A stretch of DNA of 64,000 nt from Niveispirillum sp. (GTDB taxonomy: Bacteria > Pseudomonadota > Alphaproteobacteria > Azospirillales > Azospirillaceae), in assembly GCF_017996735.1 (NCBI RefSeq), contig NZ_JAGOGJ010000003.1, positions 1-64,000 of the forward strand. The letters are read 5' to 3'. Position 1 is the first letter of the stretch. The number at the start of each line of letters is the position of its first letter. Shown piece by piece: positions 47,158 through 56,459 of this stretch. The position numbers and the translations under genes are program-made. Below the pieces are notes generated by a model. It saw only the letters and a list, made by a program, of their open reading frames with translations, was not told where the DNA came from and searched no databases.

Positions 47158-49461
47158 ATGATGGAAATGGAGCGGACGTTGAGCAGGCTGTTGGCCCGCG
47201 GGCTGCTGGTGATCATGCTGACAATGATCATGTCGACAAATGCCCCCGCCCAGGATGCCCCGGCAGCCGACCAGCCCAGCGCGGCCGAGGTCGACGGGCT
47301 GATCACCACGCTGGAGGACCCGGCCAAGCGCGATGCGCTGCTGGCGCAGTTGAAGGCGCTGAAAGCCGTGGAGAAGCCGGCAGCGGAGCCGGAGACGATT
47401 AGCAGCCGGGCGTTGGATACATTGTCCGACCGGATCGACCTGTTCAGCCAGCAGGTGGCCGCGGCCAGCCGCGCCGTCATCGACGCGCCCCACGCCATCC
47501 GCTGGCTGAACCAGCAAGTGTCCGACCCGGTCCGGCGCGATGCCTGGGGCCTGCTGGCCCTGCATCTGGCGGGCATCATCGGCGGCGGCTATGCGGCACG
47601 GTTCGCCATGATCTGGCTGCTGTCCCGGCCACGGGCGGCACTGGGCGCGCGGGCGCCGGGCGGGTTGCCGGCCAAGCTGCTGCTGCTGCTGGCGCGGCTG
47701 GTGATCGACCTGCTGCCCATGGCGTCCTTCGCGCTGGCCGGGTTCGGCCTCTTGTCGGCGACGGAGGCGCCGCGCGCGGTGCGGCTGGCATCCCTGACCA
47801 TTCTGAATGCCAGCCTGATCGTGCAGGGTGTGCTGGTGGTCAGCCGTGTGCTGCTGTCACCGAGTACGGCCAATCTCCGGCTGGCCCGTGTCACGGATGA
47901 GACGGCGCAGTATCTGCTGATCTGGACCCGCCGCATCACCATCATCGGCGTCTACGGTTATTTCGCGGGCGAGGCGATGCGGGTGCTGGGCCTGCCGCCC
48001 GTGCCGCATGCGGCCTGGCTGAAACTGGTGGGCCTGCTGGTGACCGCCATGCTGATCGTCCTGATCCTGCAGAACCGTGACGCGGTGGCCCAGACCCTGC
48101 GCGGCCGGCCCGCCCCCGGCCCCGACGGGCGCGACGATGCGCTGCGCGCCCTGCTGGCCGGCGAGGCGGCGGGGGACGAGCCCTTGCCCGCCCCCAGTGC
48201 AGCCCAGATCCGCCGCCATGCCGCCCTGTCCCTGGTGCGGCAGCGGCTGGCCGATGTCTGGCACATCCTGACCATCTTGTATCTGGGGGCCGTCTATCTG
48301 ATCTGGGCGCTGGAGATCGCGGGCGGGTTTGATTTCGTGCTGCGTGCCACCCTGGTCACGGGCGCCATCCTGGTCGTGTCCCGTCTGCTGTCGGAGGCGC
48401 TGGACCGGCTGGTGGTCCACGGCCTGAAGGTTCCCGACGATGTACGCGCGGCCTATCCGGGGCTGGAGGAACGGGCCAACCGGTACCTGCCCTTCCTGCG
48501 CCGGGTGGCACAGGTGGTACTGGGCCTGTTCACCGTGCTGCTGCTGTTGCAGGCCTGGGGCGCCGACGCCCTGTCCTGGCTGGGGTCCGATCTGGGCCAG
48601 CGGGTGGCGTCCAGCGCCGTCACCATCCTGGTGGTGCTGAGCCTGGCGCTGGTCGTCTGGGAAATGGTCAATGGCGCCATCCTGCGCTATCTTAACGCCA
48701 CGGACGACCAGGGCGTGCGGCTGGTACGCAGCGCGCGGATGCGCACCTTGCTGCCGCTGCTGCGCAATGCGCTGACCATCTTCCTGGTCACCATGGCCGG
48801 GCTGATCGTGCTGTCGGAAATGGGGGTGAATATCGCGCCCCTGCTGGCCGGTGCCGGCGTCATCGGTCTGGCCGTCGGTTTCGGGGCGCAGACCCTGGTC
48901 AAGGATGTCATCACCGGCCTGTTCATCCTGATCGAGGATACGATCGCGGTGGGCGACAGCGTCACGGTCGGTGGCCTGTCGGGCGGGGTGGAGGCCATGT
49001 CGATCCGGTCCATACGCCTGCGCGGCTATGACGGGGCCGTGCACACGATCCCGTTCAGTTCCGTGACCACTGTGACCAACAGCACCAAGGATTTCAGCTT
49101 CTATGTCCTGAACGTCACCGTGGATTACGCGGTGGATACGGACAAGGTGGTGGATGTGCTGAAGGAACTGGGGGCGGAGATGCAGGCCGAACCCGCCTAT
49201 GCCGCCGCCATCCTGGGTCCGGTGGAAATCGCCGGTGTCGATGCGTTCCAGGACAGCGCCGTGCTGATCAAGGGCCGCATCAAGACCCGCGCGGGCCAGC
49301 AATGGGGTGTGGGCCGCGAATTCAACCGTCGCATGAAAAAGCGGTTCGATGCCCAGGGCATCACCATTCCCTTCCCGCAGCAGGTGCTGCATATCAGTTC
49401 CGGCGCCGCGGCAAGCCCGTTCGTGGCCGGCATGGATGGCGCCTCGCGCACGGATGCATGA
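47158..49461 (+). CDS. MscS-family mechanosensitive channel, large YbiO-like type
   Basis: 767 residues. Signal-like start (LLVIMLTMIMSTNAPAQ), a periplasmic helical region, about ten membrane spans, then the MscS pore and beta domain: LLAGAGVIGLAVGFGAQTLV (TM3) and EDTIAVGDSVTVGGLSGGVE, IRLRGYDGAVHTIPFS. The long multi-span N-terminus matches the YbiO/MscM-type channels of osmotic downshock. The start codon may be the ATG at 47158 or 47164. The next gene overlaps by 4 bases. Confidence 0.93.
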   Translation: MMEMERTLSRLLARGLLVIMLTMIMSTNAPAQDAPAADQPSAAEVDGLITTLEDPAKRDALLAQLKALKAVEKPAAEPETISSRALDTLSDRIDLFSQQVAAASRAVIDAPHAIRWLNQQVSDPVRRDAWGLLALHLAGIIGGGYAARFAMIWLLSRPRAALGARAPGGLPAKLLLLLARLVIDLLPMASFALAGFGLLSATEAPRAVRLASLTILNASLIVQGVLVVSRVLLSPSTANLRLARVTDETAQYLLIWTRRITIIGVYGYFAGEAMRVLGLPPVPHAAWLKLVGLLVTAMLIVLILQNRDAVAQTLRGRPAPGPDGRDDALRALLAGEAAGDEPLPAPSAAQIRRHAALSLVRQRLADVWHILTILYLGAVYLIWALEIAGGFDFVLRATLVTGAILVVSRLLSEALDRLVVHGLKVPDDVRAAYPGLEERANRYLPFLRRVAQVVLGLFTVLLLLQAWGADALSWLGSDLGQRVASSAVTILVVLSLALVVWEMVNGAILRYLNATDDQGVRLVRSARMRTLLPLLRNALTIFLVTMAGLIVLSEMGVNIAPLLAGAGVIGLAVGFGAQTLVKDVITGLFILIEDTIAVGDSVTVGGLSGGVEAMSIRSIRLRGYDGAVHTIPFSSVTTVTNSTKDFSFYVLNVTVDYAVDTDKVVDVLKELGAEMQAEPAYAAAILGPVEIAGVDAFQDSAVLIKGRIKTRAGQQWGVGREFNRRMKKRFDAQGITIPFPQQVLHISSGAAASPFVAGMDGASRTDA

Positions 49462-50102
49462 TGATTTCCACCCAGACCCTGGTCATTTTCCTGACGACCT
49501 GTTTTTTCCTGTCGGCGACGCCCGGTCCCAACATGCTGTCGGCCCTGTCGATGGGCATGCGGCACGGGCTGGCGGGGGCCGCCTGGGGCGGGATCGGCAT
49601 GTGCCTGTCGCTGGGCCTGCTGGCCGGCCTGTCGGCGCTGGGGGTCGGCGTGCTGCTGAAGACCTCGCCGCTGGCCTTCACCATCTTCAAATGGGCCGGC
49701 GTGGCCTATCTCACCTGGCTGGGCGTCCAGGCCTGGCGCGCGCCGATCCGGGATGAGGCGGCGGATGTGGATGCCGCCGTGAAGGCGGGACCGGACCGGC
49801 GCGGACAGATGGGGCTGCTGGGCCAGGGGCTGCTGATCACGCTGTCCAATCCCAAGGCACTGGTCTTCATGGCGGCCTTTTTCCCGCAATTCATCGACCC
49901 GCAGCGGCCGATGGCGCCGCAATTGACCATCCTGGTGGTCACCATGCTGATCATCGAATTCGGCTGGATCATGACCTATGCCGTGGGCGGCAAGGGTCTG
50001 GCCGTGCGCCTGACGGGACCCGTGGCGCAACGCTGGCTGAACCGGATGACGGGGGCCCTGCTGGTAGGGGCCGGCCTGCTGCTGGCCATGGCGTCGCTTT
50101 GA
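49458..50102 (+). CDS. LysE/RhtB-family amino acid exporter
   Basis: 214 residues with six predicted spans. SATPGPNML near the N-terminus is the family signature and SNPKALVFMAAFFPQF a second one. Two adjacent ATGs (49458, 49461); the first overlaps the mscS stop (ATGA), implying translational coupling. Substrate among amino acids or derivatives is unknown. Pairing with an osmotic channel suggests solute efflux, an inference. Confidence 0.92.
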   Translation: MMISTQTLVIFLTTCFFLSATPGPNMLSALSMGMRHGLAGAAWGGIGMCLSLGLLAGLSALGVGVLLKTSPLAFTIFKWAGVAYLTWLGVQAWRAPIRDEAADVDAAVKAGPDRRGQMGLLGQGLLITLSNPKALVFMAAFFPQFIDPQRPMAPQLTILVVTMLIIEFGWIMTYAVGGKGLAVRLTGPVAQRWLNRMTGALLVGAGLLLAMASL

Positions 50103-50190
50103 CCTAAGCCTTTTGGTCAGGTGGCGGGCCTTTCCCGCCTGATCCTGGCCGGGCATAGTGGCCCGGTTTTCGCGGTTTCGAACCTGTCTC

Positions 50191-53100
50191 ATGTCCCCAC
50201 CCTTGCCGTCGCGCGCCGGGCTGTCTTTCCTGGTTCGCCTTTTTGTTCTGCTTTTCATGCTTCCGGCGCCTGCGATGGCAACCGGGGCCGAGGCGGAGCC
50301 ATGGGGCGATTTCCCCGTCCTGAACTTCCGTGATCTCACCACGGATGACGGGCTGCCCAACGACACGATCAGCGCCGTGGCCCAGGACAAGGCGGGGCTG
50401 ATCTGGATCGGCACCTTTGCCGGCCTGGCCCGGTATGACGGCTATCGCCTGCATCAATGGCAAAGCGACCCGGACGATCCCGACCGGTTGCCGGAGATCT
50501 ATGTGCGGGCGCTGCTGCCCCTGTCGGACGGCGGCATGCTGATCGGCATGGGGGCGGCGGGGCTGGTCCGCTATGATGCACAGACGGACAGGTTCCGGCG
50601 GCTGACGGCCGCCAACGGGCCGGGTGCGCGCACCTATGCCATATCCTCGGCCCGCGACGTGCAGGGCGATGCTGCCTGGGTGGCGGCCGATGACGGGCTG
50701 TTCCTGTGGCGGGCGCCCGATAATGCGGTGCATCCCGTGCCCCTGCTGGACGCCCAGGGCCACCCCCTCAACCCCCGTCTGTTCGCGGTGATGGAAGAGG
50801 CCAATGGCGACCTGTGGATCGGTGGCATGGGCGGGCTGATGCTGCGCCGCGCGGGGCAGGATTTTTTCACACCGGTCCGGGTGGATGGCCCCGCCGCCGG
50901 TACGATCAATGGAGAGGTCTGGGTCATCCACCGCGATCCGGAGGGGCGGCTGTGGATCGGGTCGGGCGACGCCGGCGTGGCCTATCTGATGCCCGATGGC
51001 AGCGCCCATGCCGTGGCCGGCCTCACCGGCGGCACGGGCCTGGCGGGGCGCCGCACCATCCGGTCCATGGTGGATGTGCCGGGGCAGGGGCTGTGGATCG
51101 CCACGGACGGGGCCGGCCTGATCATCCTGGACCCGGCCACCGGCCGCCTGCGTCAGGTGCGGCATGACCCGGTTCTGCCGGGAAGCCCGAACGGCGACCG
51201 GCTGCGCAACATCATGCGGGATCGCACCGGCAATGTCTGGCTGTCCACCGACCAGGGCGTGGAACGGTATGATCCCTATGCCGACCGGTTGCGTGTGGTG
51301 CCGGCCACCCCCTTGTCGCCGCTGGGCCTGAGCAACCCGGAGATTTATGTCGCCCACACCGATACCCGGTCGCGCGTCTGGCTGGGTCTGGCCAATGGCG
51401 ATGTCGATGTGCTGGACCTGCCCGCAGGCCGGGTGGAACGGCTGCGCATGCCCCCGCCCAACAATGGCCGCGACGTGCGGGCGCTGGTCCCGATGGGGGA
51501 CGGAAGGCTGCTGGCCGCGACGCGCGGCGTGGCCGCCATCGACATGGCGACGATGACCACCACCCCGTCGGTCATCCCCTGTCTGGAAGGGCAGGTCATC
51601 AATGTGATGATCGCCAACGGGACGGAGGTGATCGCCGGCAGCTTCGAAGGGCTGACCCGGTTCGACAGCACCACGGGCGAATGCCGGCGATTCAGGCACA
51701 ACCCGGCCGACCCGTCCAGCCTGCCCAATGACAATGTCCGATCGCTGCTGGTGCTGAGCAATGGCCGGCTGGTGGTGGGTACGGCGGCGGGGCTGGCCGT
51801 TTCCGACGGCCGCAGCGGGTTCCGCAGTCACCGGCCCGACATGTCCGACCCCGACAGCCTGTCGCATGCCTATATTACCGGCCTTGCCGAGGATCAGCAC
51901 GGCCGGCTGTGGCTGTCCACCGCCGGCGGCGGGCTGGTTGTCACCGATGTGGAAGAACTGGGCGGCAAGCCGCACTTTCGATCCATCCGCCGCCGCAACG
52001 GCCTGCCGCACGACAATGTCGGCGGCATCGGCGTGGACGAGAAGGGGCGCGTCTGGTTCACCACCCCGTCCCGCGTCGGCATGCTGGACCCGCAAAACAG
52101 CCGCTTCACCCTGTTCGGGGAACGGGAAGGCGCCAACCTGAAATTCTATGTCCTGAACAGGCTGGTCAAAGGCCCGGGCAACCACATTCTGCTGGGCGGG
52201 CTGGGGGGGCTGGCCATCCTGGACATGGCCAGTGACAGGCCGCCACCGCCGCCGCCCGTCCTGCGCATCACGGGCATGGAGATCAATCACCAGCCCGTGG
52301 CGCCGGGGCAGCTTCCGGGACCGAACGGCAGGCTGTTGCTGGCCAGCGAACAACGCACCTTGTCTCTGGCCTTTTCCCTGCTGGATTTCCGGGCGGGGGG
52401 CGACCTGCGTTACCGCCACCGTCTGGAAGGGTTCGACCAGGACTGGCTGGACAGTTCCAACCGCGCACCGGGCGCCCTCTATACCAATCTGCCCGCCGGT
52501 TATTACGTGCTGCGGACAGAGGTCTATCAGATGGGACAGGAGGTGCCGCTGGCCACCCTGTCGCTGCCCATCCGGATCGATCCTTTCTGGTACGAGACGC
52601 TGTGGGCGCGGCTGGGCGGATTGGTTCTGGCCGTCCTGGCCGTGGCCGGCATCGTGCAGGCCCGCACGGCGGCGCTGCGCCGGCAGCGCCGCCGTCTGGC
52701 GGCCGAGGTGGCCGACCGCACCCGCGACCTGCTGGCCGCCAATGCCAGGCTGGACATGCTGGCCAGTACCGATCCGCTGACCGGCCTGCTGAACCGCCGC
52801 CGCTTCCTGGAACTGGCGGCGGCCGAACAGACGCGCGCCGGCCGGCACAACCGCCCCCTGTCGGTCCTGCTGATCGACCTGGACCATTTCAAGCGCGTGA
52901 ATGATGCGCATGGGCATCGCATGGGCGATGCCGTGCTGCGGACGGCGGCAGCCGTGCTGTCCGGCGCCGTCCGCACCTCTGATCTGGCCGCGCGCTTCGG
53001 CGGGGAGGAACTGGTGCTGCTGCTGCCGGAAACGGATCTGGCCGGTGCCGCGGGCATGGCCGAACGGCTGCGCCAGGCCTTCGCCTCCGCGCCGACCCTG

Positions 53101-53262
53101 CTGGACGGGGTGGAGGTCCGCGTCACCGCCAGCCTGGGCGTGGCCGCGTGGCGGGGGCCTGCGGAAAGCCTGGACGGATTGCTGCACCGCGCCGATCAGG
53201 CCCTGTATGCCGCCAAGAATGCCGGGCGCGACCGGGTGATGGTTGCCACCGGCATGGCCTGA
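50191..53262 (+). CDS. Two-component-propeller/Y_Y_Y diguanylate cyclase
   Basis: 1023 residues from the ATG at 50191, giving a signal or anchor (LSFLVRLFVLLFMLPAPAMA); a GTG at 50158 is the alternative. About a dozen propeller units follow (for example GLIWIGTFAGLARYDG, GRLWLSTAGGGL), then a Y_Y_Y domain (FRAGGDLRYRHRLEGFDQDW), a membrane span (about 810-830), a short coil and a C-terminal GGDEF. The catalytic motif reads GGEEL rather than GGEEF, and an RTSD inhibitory site stands five residues before it. A periplasmic sensor linked to c-di-GMP synthesis; ligand unknown. Confidence 0.9.
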   Translation: MSPPLPSRAGLSFLVRLFVLLFMLPAPAMATGAEAEPWGDFPVLNFRDLTTDDGLPNDTISAVAQDKAGLIWIGTFAGLARYDGYRLHQWQSDPDDPDRLPEIYVRALLPLSDGGMLIGMGAAGLVRYDAQTDRFRRLTAANGPGARTYAISSARDVQGDAAWVAADDGLFLWRAPDNAVHPVPLLDAQGHPLNPRLFAVMEEANGDLWIGGMGGLMLRRAGQDFFTPVRVDGPAAGTINGEVWVIHRDPEGRLWIGSGDAGVAYLMPDGSAHAVAGLTGGTGLAGRRTIRSMVDVPGQGLWIATDGAGLIILDPATGRLRQVRHDPVLPGSPNGDRLRNIMRDRTGNVWLSTDQGVERYDPYADRLRVVPATPLSPLGLSNPEIYVAHTDTRSRVWLGLANGDVDVLDLPAGRVERLRMPPPNNGRDVRALVPMGDGRLLAATRGVAAIDMATMTTTPSVIPCLEGQVINVMIANGTEVIAGSFEGLTRFDSTTGECRRFRHNPADPSSLPNDNVRSLLVLSNGRLVVGTAAGLAVSDGRSGFRSHRPDMSDPDSLSHAYITGLAEDQHGRLWLSTAGGGLVVTDVEELGGKPHFRSIRRRNGLPHDNVGGIGVDEKGRVWFTTPSRVGMLDPQNSRFTLFGEREGANLKFYVLNRLVKGPGNHILLGGLGGLAILDMASDRPPPPPPVLRITGMEINHQPVAPGQLPGPNGRLLLASEQRTLSLAFSLLDFRAGGDLRYRHRLEGFDQDWLDSSNRAPGALYTNLPAGYYVLRTEVYQMGQEVPLATLSLPIRIDPFWYETLWARLGGLVLAVLAVAGIVQARTAALRRQRRRLAAEVADRTRDLLAANARLDMLASTDPLTGLLNRRRFLELAAAEQTRAGRHNRPLSVLLIDLDHFKRVNDAHGHRMGDAVLRTAAAVLSGAVRTSDLAARFGGEELVLLLPETDLAGAAGMAERLRQAFASAPTLLDGVEVRVTASLGVAAWRGPAESLDGLLHRADQALYAAKNAGRDRVMVATGMA

Positions 53263-53399
53263 CCGCCACTGGTACCGGCATCATCGCAAACCCCCCATGA
53301 CATGGATTTGTCACGCCGGTCTGGACAGCGACCTTCCGTACCGTCATGTTGCGAGCGCACATTCCGGTCTGCCGACCTTCCGTTCATGCGGGGCGCATC

Positions 53400-54110
53400 A
53401 TGCTGAAGGATCTGATCGAAGGGTTCCGGGAATTCCGGCGCACGAATTTCAAGCAGCAGCGGGGCCTGTTCCGCACGCTGGCCTGGGCAGGCCAGAAGCC
53501 GAAGGCGGCCCTGATCACCTGCTGCGACAGTCGCGTCGACCCGACCCTGATTTTTGCGGCCCAGCCGGGCGACATTTTCGTTGTTCGAAACGTCGCCAAT
53601 CTGGTTCCGCCCTATACACCAAACAAGGATTACCACGGCACCTCGGCAGCGCTTGAATTCGCCGTGCGCGAGCTGGGCGTGCAGTTGCTGGTCGTCATGG
53701 GCCATACACAGTGCGGCGGCGTCGCGGCCCTGCCCAAGGACCGCAGCGACCAGAACTCGGACTTCGTCGATCACTGGATGTCGATCGCCGAGCCGGCCCT
53801 GGCCAAGCTGCGCGCCGGGTTGCCGGCGGGGACGGACCCCGACCTGCCGGAACTGGAACGCGCCGTGGTCCGCCTGTCGCTGGACAATCTGCGCACCTTC
53901 CCCTGGATCGCGGAGGCGGAGAAGGCGGGCAAGCTGTTGCTGTGCGGCATGCTGTTCGACGTGGCCGATGCGGAACTGCATGTGCTGGACAATGCCACGG
54001 GGCAGTTCCAGCCCGTGTCCCCGCCGCGCCCGCGTTTCCATTCCGCCCTGTCGGCCACGACGACGGCCGCGGTCAGCGGCCGTCCCGAAGATGGCGCCGC
54101 CCATACATAA
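53400..54110 (+). CDS. Beta-class carbonic anhydrase
   Basis: 236 residues from the ATG at 53400. Zinc ligands are in CCDSRVDP (Cys) and GHTQCGG (His and Cys); RNVANLVPPY and SAALEFAV are family motifs. Interconverts CO2 and bicarbonate in the cytosol. GCGGGGCGC upstream is a modest ribosome site. Monocistronic. Confidence 0.94.
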   Translation: MLKDLIEGFREFRRTNFKQQRGLFRTLAWAGQKPKAALITCCDSRVDPTLIFAAQPGDIFVVRNVANLVPPYTPNKDYHGTSAALEFAVRELGVQLLVVMGHTQCGGVAALPKDRSDQNSDFVDHWMSIAEPALAKLRAGLPAGTDPDLPELERAVVRLSLDNLRTFPWIAEAEKAGKLLLCGMLFDVADAELHVLDNATGQFQPVSPPRPRFHSALSATTTAAVSGRPEDGAAHT

Positions 54111-54141
54111 TCCGGCCATGATCGGCGGCTAGAAAGCCATT

Positions 54142-54783
54142 ATGCGCAAGATCATCCTGGCCTTTCTGGCCGCCGCCGCCCTGACCCTTCCCGCCGCCGC
54201 CCAGAACCGGGGCAAGGCCCCGCCGCCGCCCGCCCTGTCGGCGGAGGAACAGGCACGCCTGCCGGCGGTCGAAGCCTATCTGAACGATATCCGCAGCCTG
54301 AAATCGCAGTTCGTGCAGTCCAGCGATGATGGCGCGCCGCTGTCCACAGGAACGTTTCAGTTGCTGCGGCCCGGCCGCATGCGCATCGATTATGACGGCA
54401 ACGGCAATTACATCGTCGCCGATGGCCGTTTTGTTTATTTCTGGGACGCGGAGGTCAAGGAGCAGCAGAACGCCCCCATCGGCAGCACGCTGGCCGATTT
54501 CCTGCTGCGCGAGAAGATTACCCTGTCAGGCGATGTCACCGTGACCCGCCTGGGCAATGATGATGGTCTGCTGGAAGTGACCCTGGTTCAGACCAAGGAA
54601 CCCGGTCAGGGCAGCCTGACCCTGGTGTTCGAAGAGAAGCCCTTCGGCCTTCGCAAATGGCGGGTGCTGGATGCGCAGGGGCGGACCACCGAAGTGGCCT
54701 TGCAGAACCCGCAATTCGGCGTCAGCCTGGACAAGGATCAGTTCTATTTCCGCGAACCCGGCCGCCGTCGGGGCCGCGACTGA
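54142..54783 (+). CDS. lolA: Outer-membrane lipoprotein carrier protein LolA
   Basis: 213 residues. Signal peptide MRKIILAFLAAAALTLPAAA, then the LolA fold: YLNDIRSLKSQFVQ, GTFQLLRPGRMRIDY, DGRFVYFWD, TLVFEEKPFGLRKWRV and a final FYF. It ferries lipoproteins across the periplasm from LolCDE to LolB. The next gene starts 20 bases after its stop. Confidence 0.93.
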   Translation: MRKIILAFLAAAALTLPAAAQNRGKAPPPPALSAEEQARLPAVEAYLNDIRSLKSQFVQSSDDGAPLSTGTFQLLRPGRMRIDYDGNGNYIVADGRFVYFWDAEVKEQQNAPIGSTLADFLLREKITLSGDVTVTRLGNDDGLLEVTLVQTKEPGQGSLTLVFEEKPFGLRKWRVLDAQGRTTEVALQNPQFGVSLDKDQFYFREPGRRRGRD

Positions 54784-54803
54784 CCTTCCGGAGCATCCCG
54801 ATC

Positions 54804-55577
54804 ATGACCAAGCCCGCCCCCACCGTCCGCAAACCGCTGGTCGGGCTGCCCTGCGATGCGCGTGAACTGGGCCCGCACCCGTTTCATGTGGTGGGCGACA
54901 AATATATCCGCGCCGTCAGCCATGGGGCCGATTGCCAGCCGCTGCTGATCCCGGCGCTGGGTGATTGGTGGGACGTGGATGCGCTGCTGGACCGGCTGGA
55001 CGGGCTGTTCTTCACGGGCAGCCCCAGCAACCTGCATCCCGGCCATTACGGCCTGCCCGACGATGTAATCACCCCGCCGCTGGACCCCGCCCGCGATGCC
55101 ACCACCCTGCCGCTGCTGAAGGCGGCGCTGCTGCGCGGCATCCCGGTCTTCGCCGTCTGCCGGGGTTTTCAGGAACTGAACGTGGCGCTGGGCGGCACAC
55201 TTTTTCCCCGCATCCAGGAGGTGCCGGGCCGCATGGACCATCGGGAGCCGAAAGAGGCGCCAGTGGATGTGCAATATGCCCCCGTCCATCCCGTCGCCCT
55301 GACACCGGGCGGCATCTTCGCCCGCGTCACAGGCGTGGCGGAGATGATGGTCAATTCCCTGCACCAGCAGGGGATCGACCGTCTGGCCGACAGCCTGGCG
55401 GTGGAAGCCGTGGCGCCCGACGGACAGATCGAGGGTGTCAGCTTCACGGGCGGACTTGGCTTCGCGCTGGGGGTGCAATGGCATCCCGAATGGCGCTTCT
55501 GGGAGAACCCGCCCTACGCCGCCCTGCTGCGCACGTTCGGCGACGCGGTCCGCGATCACGCCGCCGCACGCGGCTGA
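54804..55577 (+). CDS. Gamma-glutamyl-gamma-aminobutyrate hydrolase family peptidase (C26)
   Basis: 257 residues. Class-I-glutamine-amidotransferase fold with catalytic Cys in VFAVCRGFQELN and His-Glu in GVQWHPEW; FFTGSPSNLHPGHYG is typical of the PuuD group. PuuD releases GABA from gamma-glutamyl-GABA in putrescine breakdown; no other puu gene is here, so the substrate is open. Possibly co-transcribed with lolA. Confidence 0.9.
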   Translation: MTKPAPTVRKPLVGLPCDARELGPHPFHVVGDKYIRAVSHGADCQPLLIPALGDWWDVDALLDRLDGLFFTGSPSNLHPGHYGLPDDVITPPLDPARDATTLPLLKAALLRGIPVFAVCRGFQELNVALGGTLFPRIQEVPGRMDHREPKEAPVDVQYAPVHPVALTPGGIFARVTGVAEMMVNSLHQQGIDRLADSLAVEAVAPDGQIEGVSFTGGLGFALGVQWHPEWRFWENPPYAALLRTFGDAVRDHAAARG

Positions 55578-55616
55578 TATTGCCCGTCTCCCCTGACCGT
55601 GAGCGACGGGGGCGGG

Positions 55617-55964
55617 TCAGGCCGACAGGGCGTCCGCTTCCATGACGCGGTGGCGTTCCGACGTCAGCACCTGACGCACCAGCGGCTGGGCCCGCAGGCA
55701 ACGGGCGATATAGTCGCTTTCATCGCGGGTCAGGGTACGGACCTGCACATCCACATGCAGGCATTCCTCCGCCTCGAAATGCCGGGCCTGGACAGAGGCC
55801 GGGACCAGTCCGCGCTTGGCGAAGAATTCCAGCACACGCGGCAGGCTGCCGGGATCGGGGTCGGCCAGGACCGCGAAACAGGCGGTGCGGTTGGGATCGG
55901 TGGGGCGGGCCTCGGCCGGCGGCGGGGCCAGGACGGGCATGACGGTGGCGGTCGCTGCATTCAT
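55617..55964 (-). CDS. ACT-domain-like protein
   Basis: 115 residues from the ATG at 55964. After a Pro-rich start, ACFAVLADPDPGSLPRVLEF to VDVQVRTLTRDE reads as a beta-alpha-beta-beta-alpha-beta ACT fold of the acetolactate-synthase small-subunit type. ACT domains bind amino acids. It starts 5 bases after the stop of the upstream 115-residue gene, so the two form one operon, divergent from an Lrp/AsnC gene; an amino-acid sensing role is likely but unproven. Confidence 0.7.
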   Translation of the reverse strand: MNAATATVMPVLAPPPAEARPTDPNRTACFAVLADPDPGSLPRVLEFFAKRGLVPASVQARHFEAEECLHVDVQVRTLTRDESDYIARCLRAQPLVRQVLTSERHRVMEADALSA

Positions 55965-55969
55965 GATCG

Positions 55970-56317
55970 TCACTCCGCCGCGACGGCCGGATGGGCCGGC
56001 TTGCTGGCGCCACGCATTTCCGGCCCGACCGACAGCCGGTCCAGATCGGCGCGCTGGAAACAACGGGACAGCACACCCACCGGGTCGGTCATGCTGCCAT
56101 CCTGCTCGGCCGGTACCAGCATGGCGAAGGCGCGGGTGGAACGGGCGGCGCGCATCGCCGCTTCCACCGCCTCATCCAGGCCCACACCGGGTAGCCTCTG
56201 CCAGGGCACCGGGGTAATCACACCGCCCGCCGCACGATGCACGGCCAGCGCAATCTGTGCGCCGGTGGCGTGGTCGCGATAAACGGTCAGGCTGGCGGGG
56301 TGTTCCTGGGTGCTCAT
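55970..56317 (-). CDS. Uncharacterised 115-residue protein, first gene of the ACT operon
   Basis: From the ATG at 56317 with GGAG 5 bases upstream. Sequence begins MSTQEHPASLTVYRDHATGA and contains an Ala/Arg-rich helical middle (EAVEAAMRAARSTRAFAMLV). No signal peptide or membrane span, no recognised family. It is read away from the second Lrp/AsnC gene and precedes the ACT-like gene by 5 bases. Confidence 0.7.
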   Translation of the reverse strand: MSTQEHPASLTVYRDHATGAQIALAVHRAAGGVITPVPWQRLPGVGLDEAVEAAMRAARSTRAFAMLVPAEQDGSMTDPVGVLSRCFQRADLDRLSVGPEMRGASKPAHPAVAAE

Positions 56318-56363
56318 CTCCGGCTCCAAATCTCGGGTCTGCCGCTTGTGCGGTGCGATAACC

Positions 56364-56394
56364 ATAGGGCAAGCACCGGGGCATTTCTTTGCAA
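56364..56394. promoter_or_regulatory. Shared motif in the second Lrp divergent promoter (copy B)
   Basis: ATAGGGC (56364-56370) and CCGGGGCATTTCTTTGC (56376-56392) match copy A at 17934-17966: 16 of 19 bases across the larger block. The block lies 59 bases from the minus-strand start and 84 from the Lrp start, as in copy A. A separate inverted repeat TGACAT/ATGTCA (56407-56412, 56438-56443) lies between it and the Lrp start. Confidence 0.6.
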
Positions 56395-56459
56395 GTTTTG
56401 TCCACCTGACATAATCTGCGCATATGTAATGCTTAAAATGTCAAACAAGGGGATAAATT

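Noticed and set aside
50104-53187. 1027-codon minus-strand ORF opposite the propeller cyclase
   Set aside because: Low-complexity antisense shadow of a well supported gene, a GC-rich codon effect.
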